Below, in pieces: positions 1 to 10,922 of a DNA stretch of 64,000 nucleotides. Each line of letters opens with the position of its first letter. Within the stretch, counting starts at the first letter, position 1. The notes beneath the pieces are model-generated. The model was not told the DNA's origin, searched no databases, and saw only the letters and a program-made list of their open reading frames with translations. Source of the stretch: Brevundimonas sp. Root1279 (GTDB lineage: Bacteria; Pseudomonadota; Alphaproteobacteria; Caulobacterales; Caulobacteraceae); assembly GCF_001425945.1 (NCBI RefSeq), contig NZ_LMEB01000004.1, positions 296,537 through 360,536 of the forward strand, given 5' to 3'. The translations under genes and the position numbers were made by a program.

Positions 1-561
1 GAGCACCGCCTGCCCCCGACCGGCCCTTGCCTTCAGCCGCTCCAACACCATCAACTGCGCCTCGGGATCCAGGCCGGCGATCGGCTCATCGACCAGCAGG
101 GCCGCAGCCTCCGCCGCCAAGGCCCGCGCCAGCAGCACCCGCGCCCTCTCGCCGCCCGACATTTCCGCCACGCCGCGATCAGCGAGATGCCCCGCTTCGA
201 CCTCGTCCAGGGTCGCGCGGGCCCGGGCCAGAGCTTCGCCCGAGGCCAGGAACGGCGCGCCCAGCGCCGCGACTTCGATGGCCGGCAGGTTCCAGGCGAT
301 GCGCCGCTCCTGCGGCAGGTAAGCGGCCAGTTCGGCTCGGCGGCGCACGGGCATGCGTGCGACGTCTTCCCCGCCGAGTCGCGCCTGCCCCCCGGTCAAC
401 GGCAGAAGACCCGCCAGGGCCCGCACCGCGCTCGACTTGCCGGCCCCGTTCGGTCCGACCAGGGCGACGAGTTCGCCCGGCGCGGCCGCCAGGTCGACGC
501 CGTCCAGAACGGGGCGTCCTCCAAGCGTGGCCGACGCCCGCACCAGGGCGAGAGCGCTCAC
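1..561 (-). CDS. ABC transporter ATP-binding subunit, iron-chelate/B12 type (partial)
   Basis: This is the ATPase of an importer for iron chelates, haem or cobalamin; it would power uptake through the permease next to it. I translated 187 codons from a GTG at 561 to the window edge without a stop. They show Walker A GPNGAGKSS near residue 37, the signature MSGGERAR and the Walker B segment ALLVDEPIAGLD. The GTG start overlaps the permease stop as GTGA, which implies translational coupling and fixes the start. The C-terminal part lies outside the window. The substrate cannot be read from the sequence, and no TonB-dependent receptor is visible on this side. Confidence 0.9.
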   Translation of the reverse strand, partial: MSALALVRASATLGGRPVLDGVDLAAAPGELVALVGPNGAGKSSAVRALAGLLPLTGGQARLGGEDVARMPVRRRAELAAYLPQERRIAWNLPAIEVAALGAPFLASGEALARARATLDEVEAGHLADRGVAEMSGGERARVLLARALAAEAAALLVDEPIAGLDPEAQLMVLERLKARAGRGQAVL

Positions 562-1556
562 AGCCGCCACTCCCGCGCCGCGCGCCAGGCGATCAGGGCG
601 AACAGCGGCGCGCCGACCAGGGCGGTGAACACGCCCAGCTTCAGCTCCTGATCTGTCGGGGTCAGGCGCGCCAGCAGATCGGCGACGACCAGCATCAGCC
701 CGCCCGCGAGCGCCGAGGGCAACAGCAGCCGGCCGGGATCGCCGCGCACCGCTGTCCGCACCAGATGCGGCGCGGCCAGGCCCACGAAGCCGATCACACC
801 CGCGACGGCGACAGCCGCCCCAGTCGCCAGGGCCGCCGCCAGCAGGGCCAGCAACCGCAACCGCGCCATCGGCAGGCCTGAGGTCCGCGCCGTCTCCTCG
901 CCGAGGCTGAGCATCTTGAGGCCGGGGGCGGCCAGGGCCGAGAGGCCTCCGGCGACCAGAACGGCCGGGGTCACCCAGGCGACATCGATCCAGCTGCGGT
1001 TCTGCACCGAGCCGAGCAGCCAGCTCATCACCTCCGCGGTCGCGATCGGCGAGGGCGACAGATTGAAGATCAGGGCCGTGGCGGCGCCGGCGAAACTCGA
1101 GACCGCCACCCCGAACAGGATCAGCGCCTCAGGCGACCGGACGCGCGCCGAAAACAGCACCAGAAGTCCTCCGGCGAGGCCCGCGCCCACCAGAGCGGCC
1201 GTCTCAACTGCGCCAGGGACGGCGGCGGCGCCGACAACGATGGCCAGGGCCGCGCCCAGCGCCGCCAGGGCCGAGACGCCCAACACGCCCGGATCCGCCA
1301 GCGGATTGCGCAGCAGCCCCTGCATCACCGCGCCCGACAATCCGAGCGCAGCGCCGACCATCAGGGCCGTCGCCACCCGTGGCGCCCGGACCTGCCACAG
1401 CACCTCGGCCGGCCCCGAGGCCGGATCGGCGAAGGCCTGCCCCCACTGGGCGGCATTGAAGGCGCTCTCGCCGAACAGCACAGCCAGCGCCGTCGCCGCG
1501 ACCAGGCCGATCGCGAGGCCGAGGATAAGACGGGTCGACCGTGTCGGCTCGCTCAC
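558..1556 (-). CDS. FecCD/BtuC-family ABC permease
   Basis: This is an inner-membrane permease of about 332 residues and the transmembrane partner of the ATPase downstream. It is hydrophobic throughout, with the family landmark QGLLRNPLADPGVLG near residue 80 and a coupling segment GFVGLAAPHLVR in the C-terminal third. Reading can begin further upstream at 1607, but the GTG at 1556 overlaps the binding-protein stop as GTGA, the same junction used elsewhere in this operon. That start also gives a normal short cytoplasmic N-terminus. Substrate class (ferric siderophore, haem or cobalamin) is inferred from the family only. Confidence 0.9.
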   Translation of the reverse strand: MSEPTRSTRLILGLAIGLVAATALAVLFGESAFNAAQWGQAFADPASGPAEVLWQVRAPRVATALMVGAALGLSGAVMQGLLRNPLADPGVLGVSALAALGAALAIVVGAAAVPGAVETAALVGAGLAGGLLVLFSARVRSPEALILFGVAVSSFAGAATALIFNLSPSPIATAEVMSWLLGSVQNRSWIDVAWVTPAVLVAGGLSALAAPGLKMLSLGEETARTSGLPMARLRLLALLAAALATGAAVAVAGVIGFVGLAAPHLVRTAVRGDPGRLLLPSALAGGLMLVVADLLARLTPTDQELKLGVFTALVGAPLFALIAWRAAREWRL

Positions 1557-2350
1557 CGGGCGTCCTTGATCGCGGCGACGGCATCGGCGGCGAACCAGGC
1601 CGGGCAAGTCAGGGTGGAGCCCGGAAGGCGCGCAGCCACCCGACCTTTGGCGGCCTTGCGTACGACGGGATGACGGCCCGGGCCCCGCCAGTCGCTGCGC
1701 GAGAGGTCGAAGAAGCCGAGCACGAAGCGGCGCGGCGGCGACATGGCGATCCGCTCGACGCTGACCGGGGCGAAACCCGGCGCTTCCGCAGCATTGCGCA
1801 GGCCGGCCGCGCGCAGGATGGCGTCCACCAGGGTGCCGGCGCCGGCCGTGAACCCGCCCGCCGTCAGATAGAGGGTCGATCTCGGCGCGCCCTTGACCGG
1901 GGCGGCGGCCGCCAACTTCCCGTCCATCCGCTTCACCAGCGTCTCGCCGCGAACCGGCGCCTGGAGAGCCGCCGCCGCCTTGCGGACGTTGCCGCGCACC
2001 CCTTCGAAGTCTGTCGCGTCGTCCAGATTGACGATCCGGGCGCCCGATTGTTCGAGGCGCGCCAGCATCCGGGGATCGCCTCCCCAGTAACGGATCACGA
2101 CATCGGGCTTGAAGGCTACGGCCGCCTCGAGCGTCGGCCGCATCCTCCGATGGCCGGCAGCCTGTCGACGAAGGAAGGAGTCCGGATCGTCAGCCCGCGG
2201 CGACAGGGCGAGGTCGGCGTCGGGCGCCAGGGCCAGGGCGTACTGGTCGCCGCACTGATCCAGCGACATGACTCGCAGCGGGCGCGCCTCGGCGAAAGCC
2301 GGCACGGCCATCATCAGAGCCGCGGCCGCGAGCGCGATGCGCGATGTCAC
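1553..2350 (-). CDS. Periplasmic substrate-binding protein of the ABC importer
   Basis: The 265-residue protein starts with a signal peptide ending near AFAEA, so it is probably a soluble periplasmic protein; no lipobox is present. The mature part has the helical-backbone metal/cobalamin-binding fold signature, with MSLDQCGDQYALAL near the start and FKPDVVI in the first lobe. It would capture the ligand and deliver it to the permease. The GTG start at 2350 overlaps the TetR stop as GTGA. TetR, binding protein, permease and ATPase therefore form one coupled operon. BtuF-like and HemT-like functions both remain possible. Confidence 0.85.
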   Translation of the reverse strand: MTSRIALAAAALMMAVPAFAEARPLRVMSLDQCGDQYALALAPDADLALSPRADDPDSFLRRQAAGHRRMRPTLEAAVAFKPDVVIRYWGGDPRMLARLEQSGARIVNLDDATDFEGVRGNVRKAAAALQAPVRGETLVKRMDGKLAAAAPVKGAPRSTLYLTAGGFTAGAGTLVDAILRAAGLRNAAEAPGFAPVSVERIAMSPPRRFVLGFFDLSRSDWRGPGRHPVVRKAAKGRVAARLPGSTLTCPAWFAADAVAAIKDAR

Positions 2351-2979
2351 GGCTTGAGCAGGCCGGCGAACAGGCCGTCGAGCAGGGTATCGGCCAGGAG
2401 GTCGGTTTCGACCCACTCGAAATAGGGTTTGGTGATCACGAGAGACACCACGCCATGGACGCCCGCCCACAGGGCCTGCGCGGTCGGCGCCGGGGCGCCC
2501 CGGAGCCGACCGGCCGCGCCGACCGCCTCGACCTCGGCCTCGAACTCCCGGAACAGCTCCTGCCCCAGTTCTCGCGCCGCCGACTGCGCCCCGTCCCGCA
2601 GCTCCACCGGCCGGGTCATATAGGCCAGACGGTAGGCGTTCGGATTGGCGAACCCGAAGGCGATATAGGCCTTCAGCATTTCGCGCAGCCGCGCCTCCGG
2701 GTCGCCCGGCCGGGCCAGAACGCGGGCATTGGCGTCGCCCAGCGCCTGGAAGGCGCCGCGGCAGATCTCGTGCAGGATTTCGCCCTTCTCCGAGAAATGC
2801 ATGTACAGCGCCGTCGACGACAGTCCGACCTCGTCCGCGATCTTGCGGATCGTCGCGCCCTCGTAGCCGTGCTCCACGAAAATCCGCTCGGCCGCAGCCA
2901 GAATCTCGGCGCGTCGGGCGTGGCCTTCGCCCTTCGGCTTGCGCTGGGAACGCGAATTGGCGGGGGTCTGATCGGTCAC
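2347..2979 (-). CDS. TetR-family transcriptional regulator
   Basis: This is a DNA-binding repressor of about 210 residues. The helix-turn-helix is plain: an ILAAAERIFVEHGYEGATIR segment is followed by IADEVGLSSTALYMHFSEK. The C-terminal half resembles the TetR_C_33-like ligand domain (KAYIAFGFANPNAYRLAYM). The frame is open up to 3078, but the GTG at 2979 is preferred because a GGAG lies 11 bases upstream; a GTG at 2991 is the alternative. As first gene of the transporter operon it probably controls its own operon. A palindrome at 3086-3100 in the divergent region is a possible operator. Confidence 0.8.
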   Translation of the reverse strand: MTDQTPANSRSQRKPKGEGHARRAEILAAAERIFVEHGYEGATIRKIADEVGLSSTALYMHFSEKGEILHEICRGAFQALGDANARVLARPGDPEARLREMLKAYIAFGFANPNAYRLAYMTRPVELRDGAQSAARELGQELFREFEAEVEAVGAAGRLRGAPAPTAQALWAGVHGVVSLVITKPYFEWVETDLLADTLLDGLFAGLLKP

Positions 2980-3076
2980 TCGGGCTGACACTCCGGTAGG
3001 CCTCGCCTGAATAGCGGCATTCGCCCGTTTCCGCCAAGCGCTTGCCCGAATTGAAGCTGCGCGGTAACCGTGCGCC

Positions 3077-4540
3077 ATGACGTCGGATAACCATGTTATC
3101 TCTAGCGCGAAATCATCGCAGGGCGCCCATTCTAGGGTCCGGCATGGGGCCGACGTACGCCTGCCGTCGGCCTTTCAGTGGACACTCGGCGCCCTCCTGG
3201 CGATCGCCGGATGGGTCGCCGCCCAGAATCCCGGCGCGCTGTTCAAGGGCCTGTCGTTCGCCGCCGCCGCGGCCTTCCTCGCCGTCGCCGCCTGGCGGAT
3301 CCTTCTGGTCGTCGTTAGTGGCGCTTCGCGCGACACGCCGCCGCCGGCGAGCCCCCTGCCCCGCTACACCATCCTGGCCGCACTCCACGACGAGGCGGAA
3401 GTCGTAGGCCAGCTGATCGAACGGCTGGCGAATATCGACTATCCGACCAACCGACTGCAGGGACTGATCGTGCTGGAGGCCCACGACACAGCGACGCGAC
3501 GCGCCGCAAGAGCGGTCGCTCGTCCGTCCTGGCTCAAGATTCTGGTCGTCCCGCCGGGCCGTCCCCAGACCAAGCCCCGCGCGCTCAACTTCGCCCTGAC
3601 CAAGGCGACCGGGCAGCTGCTGACCGTCTATGACGCCGAGGACGAGCCGGACCCCGGGCAACTCCGCGAGGCGGCCGCTCGGTTCGCGGCGGATGCACAC
3701 GGGCGCTTGGCCTGCCTGCAGGCGCCGCTTCGGATCCGCCGTCCGGCGGGCAGCCGGACACCGTTTCTCGACCGCCAGTTCGCCGCGGAGTACGCGGCAC
3801 TGTTCGAGACCGCCTTGCCCGGAATGTCGCGGCTCGGCCTGCCTTTCCCGCTGGGCGGCACCAGCAACCACTTCCGCGTCGACGTGCTGAGGGCCGTGGG
3901 CGGTTGGGACGCCTACAACGTCACTGAGGACGCCGACCTCGGCTTCCGGCTGTGGACCGGGGGTTGGCGCCTGGGCGTGCTGACGCGACCGACCTGGGAG
4001 ACGCCGCCCGGCGAGATGTACGACTGGCTGCCCCAGCGCACCCGCTGGCTGAAGGGCTATATGCAGACCTGGGGCGTCCACACCCGTCGGCCGTGGCGGC
4101 TGGGTCTGCGAGGATTGACGGCCTTGGTGATGACCCTCGGCGCCGGACTTATGTCGGCGGCGGCCAATGGGCCGTCGATGGCCTGGGTGAGCGCGACCGT
4201 TCTGGTCGCCCTCATGGATGGGCACACGCCGATGACGCCCGCCTACGCCGTTGGCGTCATGGTCCTGGGCGCGGCGGCTGCATGGACCTCCTGCCTCGTG
4301 GGGACGCGGCGCGCTGGCGTGCCCTACGGACCTCTCGATATGATCATGGCTCCCGCCTACTGGTCCCTGCTCAGCCTGGCCATGGGCCACGCGGCGTGGC
4401 GGCTGATCTGGCAGCCGTTCGCCTGGGACAAGACCCGGCACCGCTGCGAGACGCCGCCCTCCGGTCACGCCGTGCTGGACGAGACCGCCCCGGACCGCCT
4501 ATCAGCGGGCCATGCCGCCACGCCTGAACCCGTCGCCTGA
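3077..4540 (+). CDS. GT2-family membrane glycosyltransferase
   Basis: This 487-residue protein has an N-terminal membrane segment pair (about residues 32-78), a cytoplasmic GT-A domain and several C-terminal membrane helices, the architecture of cellulose-synthase-like processive transferases. Visible motifs are DAED near 185, TSNHFR near 260, TEDADLGFRLW near 284 and QRTRWLKGYMQTW near 320, which match the D, DxD, TED and QxxRW signatures. It likely adds sugars from a nucleotide donor to an envelope or exopolysaccharide acceptor. The ATG at 3077 is the only start upstream of the first helix; the leader is very short. Its end overlaps the next gene by 29 bases. Confidence 0.85.
   Translation: MTSDNHVISSAKSSQGAHSRVRHGADVRLPSAFQWTLGALLAIAGWVAAQNPGALFKGLSFAAAAAFLAVAAWRILLVVVSGASRDTPPPASPLPRYTILAALHDEAEVVGQLIERLANIDYPTNRLQGLIVLEAHDTATRRAARAVARPSWLKILVVPPGRPQTKPRALNFALTKATGQLLTVYDAEDEPDPGQLREAAARFAADAHGRLACLQAPLRIRRPAGSRTPFLDRQFAAEYAALFETALPGMSRLGLPFPLGGTSNHFRVDVLRAVGGWDAYNVTEDADLGFRLWTGGWRLGVLTRPTWETPPGEMYDWLPQRTRWLKGYMQTWGVHTRRPWRLGLRGLTALVMTLGAGLMSAAANGPSMAWVSATVLVALMDGHTPMTPAYAVGVMVLGAAAAWTSCLVGTRRAGVPYGPLDMIMAPAYWSLLSLAMGHAAWRLIWQPFAWDKTRHRCETPPSGHAVLDETAPDRLSAGHAATPEPVA
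3086..3100. promoter_or_regulatory. Candidate TetR operator palindrome
   Basis: GATAAC-CAT-GTTATC has two perfect 6-bp arms and a 3-bp centre. It lies about 107 bp upstream of the TetR start and inside the first codons of the divergent glycosyltransferase. Size and position suit a TetR-type operator, but nothing else in the sequence proves binding. Confidence 0.3.
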
Positions 4541-5402
4541 AACGCTCGTCACCCGCGCCTGGCAGGACTACGCCCTGCTCGACAGCGGCGGCGGCCGCAA
4601 GCTGGAGCGCTACGGCCGCTTCACCGTCGTGCGCCCCGAGCCGCAGTGCTTCTGGGAGCCGCGCGATCCGCAAGCCTTTGACCAGGCCGACGCCGTCTTC
4701 GACCCCACGGACGAGGATGAGGCCGGCCGTTGGCGCTTCAAGGGCAAGCCGATCGACACCTTCCCGCTGGCCTGGCGAGACGTCCGCTTCACCGGCCGCT
4801 TCACCCCGTTCCGGCACCTGGCCTTCTTCCCCGAGCAGGCCGCGAACTGGGAATGGCTGGACGCTCGGGTCCGCACACTCAAGCGGCCGAAAGTGCTCAA
4901 CCTGTTCGGCTACACCGGCGTCGCCTCGCTGGCCTGCGCCGCCGCGGGGGCCGAGGTCACCCATGTCGACGCCTCCAAGAAGTCGGTCGGCTACGCCCGC
5001 GAGAACGCCGAGCAATCGGGGCTGGCGGACAAGCCGATCCGCTGGATCGTGGAGGACGCGCGGAAGTACGTGGCCCGCGAGGTGCGCCGCGGCTCGAAAT
5101 ACGACGGCATCATCCTGGACCCGCCCAAATACGGCCGCGGGCCGACGGGCGAGGTCTGGCGGCTGTTCGAGGACATGCCGGACCTGCTGAAGGACTGCGC
5201 CGCCCTGCTGTCGGACGAGGCCTCCTTCCTGCTGCTCAACGCCTATGCGGCGCGCATCTCGGGCCTGTCGCTGGCCCACCTGATGGCCGAGGCGACGGCT
5301 AACCGCGGCGGAACCATCGACTGGGGCGAGCTGGCCCTGGCGGAGGACGGCAAGGACGGGCGAGCCATCGGGCTCAGCTTCTTCGCGCGGTGGTCGGCAT
5401 GA
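4512..5402 (+). CDS. Class I SAM-dependent RNA methyltransferase (COG1092-like)
   Basis: The 296-residue protein has a Rossmann SAM-binding motif LNLFGYTGVAS near residue 133, an acidic loop HVDASKKS, and the motif IV tetrapeptide in ILDPPKYGRG near 200. This pattern is typical of RlmI/RlmK-type m5C or m2G 23S rRNA methyltransferases. It lacks a recognisable PUA domain, so the exact target base is open. It overlaps the glycosyltransferase by 29 bases and the following TrmH-type gene by an ATGA, so the three are probably co-transcribed. Confidence 0.85.
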   Translation: MPPRLNPSPETLVTRAWQDYALLDSGGGRKLERYGRFTVVRPEPQCFWEPRDPQAFDQADAVFDPTDEDEAGRWRFKGKPIDTFPLAWRDVRFTGRFTPFRHLAFFPEQAANWEWLDARVRTLKRPKVLNLFGYTGVASLACAAAGAEVTHVDASKKSVGYARENAEQSGLADKPIRWIVEDARKYVAREVRRGSKYDGIILDPPKYGRGPTGEVWRLFEDMPDLLKDCAALLSDEASFLLLNAYAARISGLSLAHLMAEATANRGGTIDWGELALAEDGKDGRAIGLSFFARWSA

Positions 5403-6196
5403 CCGATCGCTTGATCACCTCCCTGACCAACGACACGGTCAAGGCCGTGCGCGCGCTCAACATGCGCAAGGAGCGCGAGACGACCGGCCGCTTCCTGGCG
5501 GAGGGCCTCAAATTCATCGGCGAGGCGCTGGACCAGCACCGCGCCCCGAAGCTGCTGCTCGTGGGCATGGAGGCGCGCGAGCATCCGCTGCTGGAGCGCG
5601 CCAAGGCCGCGACCCGCGACGCGGGCGGCGAGGTGGTCACCGTCACCCACCCGATCCTCGAGAAGATCAGCCGGCGCGACAATCCGCAGACCGTGCTGGG
5701 CGTGTTCGAGCAGGTCTATACGCCCCTGTCCGCGATCCAGCCCGGCTCGGCGCCGTGCTGGGTGGCGCTGGAGCAGGTGCGCGACCCGGGCAACCTGGGG
5801 ACCATCATCCGCACCGCCGACGCGGCCGGCTGCGGCGGGGTGATCCTGATCGACGACTGCGTCGACCCCTATTCCACCGAGGCCGTGCGGGCGACCATGG
5901 GGTCGGTCTTCGCCGTGGCCATCGCGCGTTGCAGCTCGGCCGAGTTCCTGGCCTGGCGGCAGACCTGGCCGGGCAGCGTCATCGGGACCCGGCTGGACGC
6001 CACCTGCGACTACCGCGGGGCTTCGATCCAGCACCCGGCCCTGATCCTGATGGGCAATGAGCAGGCCGGGCTGACCGACGCCCTGGCCGCCGCCTGCGAC
6101 GTCAACGTCAAGATCCCGATGCGCGGCCGGGCCGACAGCCTGAACCTGGCCATCGCCACGGGCATCATGGTCTATGCGGTGACCGACGCGGCCTAG
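5399..6196 (+). CDS. TrmH/SpoU-family RNA 2'-O-methyltransferase
   Basis: This protein of 265 residues has the SPOUT knot motifs in order: ALEQVRDPGNLGTIIRTADA near 123, LMGNEQAGL near 220 and IPMRGRADSLNLAIA near 243. The N-terminal 90 residues (RFLAEGLKFIGEAL) fit the substrate-binding domain of RlmB-like enzymes. It would methylate a ribose 2'-OH in rRNA or tRNA. The ATG at 5399 overlaps the previous stop (ATGA); an in-frame GTG lies 9 bases upstream. Its end overlaps the convergent GFA gene by four bases. Confidence 0.88.
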   Translation: MTDRLITSLTNDTVKAVRALNMRKERETTGRFLAEGLKFIGEALDQHRAPKLLLVGMEAREHPLLERAKAATRDAGGEVVTVTHPILEKISRRDNPQTVLGVFEQVYTPLSAIQPGSAPCWVALEQVRDPGNLGTIIRTADAAGCGGVILIDDCVDPYSTEAVRATMGSVFAVAIARCSSAEFLAWRQTWPGSVIGTRLDATCDYRGASIQHPALILMGNEQAGLTDALAAACDVNVKIPMRGRADSLNLAIATGIMVYAVTDAA

Positions 6197-6548
6197 AAGC
6201 TGGCCCCGTCGACGCGCTGGGCGGTCCAACTGAAGGGCTCGATGTCGGTCAGGGTGCGAATGTTGACCGCCACCATCTGCTTGCCGTCGGGGGCCTCGCC
6301 GCGGGCGAAGGTCTGGACGCCGCAGGCAGCGCAGAAGCGATGCCCGATCTTGTGGCTGTTGAAGGTGTAGGCGGTCTGGGGGCCGCTGGCGGTTTCGCGA
6401 AATTGTTCAGGCGAAACAAAGGCCAGGACGAAACCCTTGCGATAGCAGTGCGAGCAGTTGCACTCGATCAGGCCCTGCAGATCGGTGTCGACTTCATAGG
6501 CGACCGCGCCGCAGTGGCAGGAGCCTTGGTGCGTCTTCAACTCGGCCA

Positions 6549-6549
<1 letters not shown>
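6193..6549 (-). CDS. GFA-family (CENP-V/GFA domain) zinc protein
   Basis: The 118-residue protein matches the GFA fold, named after glutathione-dependent formaldehyde-activating enzyme. Zinc ligands are visible as CHCG near residue 11, CNCSHC near 30 and FCAACG near 73. Many members have no proven formaldehyde activity, so the reaction is unknown. The start overlaps the dnaE stop as TGATG, so it is probably the last gene of the dnaE transcript. Confidence 0.85.
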
Positions 6550-10034
<3,485 letters not shown>

Positions 10035-10187
10035 GCGATCATCACCCCCTTGGGCTGCGCCGCCACGCGACGCCGCCTATCCTGCCCCGAGTCTCACATC
10101 CGGGGGCGCCGGAACATGGCAAACCGGACAGGGCGGTCGCGCGGTCGGGGATGGGTTGTGGATATGGGACCAAGGGACGCCGGTCCG

Positions 10188-10287
10188 CCGAAAAAACGGA
10201 GTCTGAATGGTCTGAACAGTCTGAAATCGTCCCGGCGCCCTGGGCCGGAAAAAACAGAGTCTGAATCGTCTGAATAGTCTGAAATCG
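10188..10287. repeat. Two-copy 42-bp repeat with 9-bp-periodic GTCTGAA triplets
   Basis: Two near-identical copies (10188-10229 and 10245-10287, about 58 bp apart) each hold three GTCTGAA heptamers at exact 9-bp spacing (10201, 10210, 10219 and 10259, 10268, 10277), preceded by six A residues. A seventh heptamer stands at 10331. The copies contain GAGTC and GAATC sites, targets of the CcrM methyltransferase. Function unknown; it lies between the SidA-like gene and dnaE. Confidence 0.85.
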
Positions 10288-10339
10288 GGCCGCAAGTGTC
10301 TGGATTCACTGGGGCGCGGTGAGACGCAGAGTCTGAATC
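10199..10339. promoter_or_regulatory. Cluster of six GANTC (CcrM) sites upstream of dnaE
   Basis: GANTC occurs at 10199, 10257, 10263, 10303, 10329 and 10335, six sites in 141 bp against about one per 256 bp by chance at even base composition. In Caulobacter such sites are methylated by CcrM and read by GcrA. A role in dnaE expression is inference. Confidence 0.5.
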
Positions 10340-10433
10340 AGATCGGCGCGACGCTGAGGGCCGCAACCCAGACCATGGCGACGAAGCCGCCGCAGGCCGC
10401 CAGCGAAACCATATCCCGAACCATACGCGCCAT
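10338..10433 (-). CDS. sidA: SidA-like SOS-induced inner-membrane microprotein
   Basis: This 31-residue protein runs from MARMVRDMVSLAAC to a short ALSVAPI tail, with one hydrophobic helix of about 18 residues after a basic start. A strong ribosome site GGGAGGAC (10438-10445) stands 4 bases before the ATG. The promoter TTGACG-17-TAGAAC is covered by two perfect LexA boxes. Caulobacter SidA is a 29-residue, LexA-controlled, single-pass inhibitor of FtsW/FtsN during DNA damage, and I recall it lying beside dnaE, as here. Identity is inferred from size, topology, control and position rather than alignment. The gene ends 303 bp before dnaE on the same strand. Confidence 0.72.
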   Translation of the reverse strand: MARMVRDMVSLAACGGFVAMVWVAALSVAPI

Positions 10434-10457
10434 GACCGTCCTCCCGGATCAACTCGT

Positions 10458-10472
10458 GTTCTGGGAATGTTC
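10458..10472. promoter_or_regulatory. LexA (SOS) box 1 of the sidA-like promoter
   Basis: GTTC-TGGGAAT-GTTC is a perfect alphaproteobacterial LexA operator (GTTC-N7-GTTC). It overlaps the minus-strand -10 element (10469-10474) and lies 25 bp upstream of the microgene ATG. Confidence 0.88.
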
Positions 10473-10497
10473 TATGTTCCAGTTTCGTTCCCGTCAA
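10469..10497 (-). promoter_or_regulatory. Housekeeping-sigma promoter of the sidA-like gene
   Basis: On the minus strand the -35 is TTGACG (10497-10492), the spacer is 17 bp and the -10 is TAGAAC (10474-10469), close to the Caulobacter sigma-73 consensus. A start near 10462 would leave a leader of about 29 bases. Confidence 0.7.
10476..10490. promoter_or_regulatory. LexA (SOS) box 2 of the sidA-like promoter
   Basis: GTTC-CAGTTTC-GTTC is a second perfect LexA operator. It fills the spacer between the -35 and -10 elements, 3 bp from the first box. Two boxes on one promoter suggest tight repression. Confidence 0.88.
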
Positions 10498-10599
10498 GCG
10501 CGGCGAATGAGTTCCCCTGCGGGCGCAGCTCCCGCTAGGGTGTCGGCGACGCCAACCCTCCATCCGCCCTTCCGGCGGCAGGCGTCCCGGAGAGCCGTC

Positions 10600-10716
10600 A
10601 TGGCCAAGGGTCAGGTCCGCAAGAACAAGGAAGTCCGCAAACCCAAGGCCGAGAAGCCGAAGCCGGCGGTGTCCGTCTCGAGCTCGCCCTTCACGACGCC
10701 GCCCGGCAAGAAGTAG
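10600..10716 (+). CDS. Small basic conserved protein
   Basis: This 38-residue protein begins MAKGQVRKNKEVRKPK and is rich in lysine and proline, ending PFTTPPGKK. I recognise this MAKGQ(V/M)R-N-E-KKPK pattern from short hypothetical proteins widespread in proteobacteria; no function is known to me. A GGAG lies about 9 bases before the ATG. A 10-bp hairpin follows 16 bases after the stop. It is divergent from the SidA-like gene, whose LexA boxes are about 110 bp away. Confidence 0.65.
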   Translation: MAKGQVRKNKEVRKPKAEKPKPAVSVSSSPFTTPPGKK

Positions 10717-10732
10717 CCGGGCCCTTAGACGA

Positions 10733-10762
10733 CCCGTCTGCGGCAGCAACAACGCAGACGGG
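10733..10762 (+). terminator. Hairpin after the small basic protein
   Basis: CCCGTCTGCG (10733-10742) and CGCAGACGGG (10753-10762) form a perfect 10-bp stem with a 10-base loop. No T-run follows, so termination is likely but not certain. The 160 bases up to the next gene show only one further hairpin. Confidence 0.5.
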
Positions 10763-10870
10763 CCGCCAGACCCCCGATTTGTGCGTCAGGTGGGCCAGCG
10801 AAGGGCGGTAGGGCCAACCCTTCGCAACCGCAGGTTCAGCGAGAAACTAGGGTTTCCGCAACCCTGCCGA

Positions 10871-10893
10871 AAGGCCTAGGCCGGCTAGGCCTT
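10871..10893 (-). terminator. Hairpin downstream of the PepSY-like lipoprotein gene
   Basis: AAGGCCTAG and CTAGGCCTT form a perfect 9-bp stem with a 5-base loop, 30 bases past the lipoprotein stop. On the minus strand only a short TTTC follows. Confidence 0.45.
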
Positions 10894-10922
10894 GCGTACT
10901 GGAATTGACTGAGCCCATCGCC

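Noticed and set aside
10188..10287. CRISPR-like or protein-coding repeat (frames reading SDYSDDSDS)
   Set aside because: The two copies are too short and too few for CRISPR. The open frames through them have no ribosome site and encode only the repeat.
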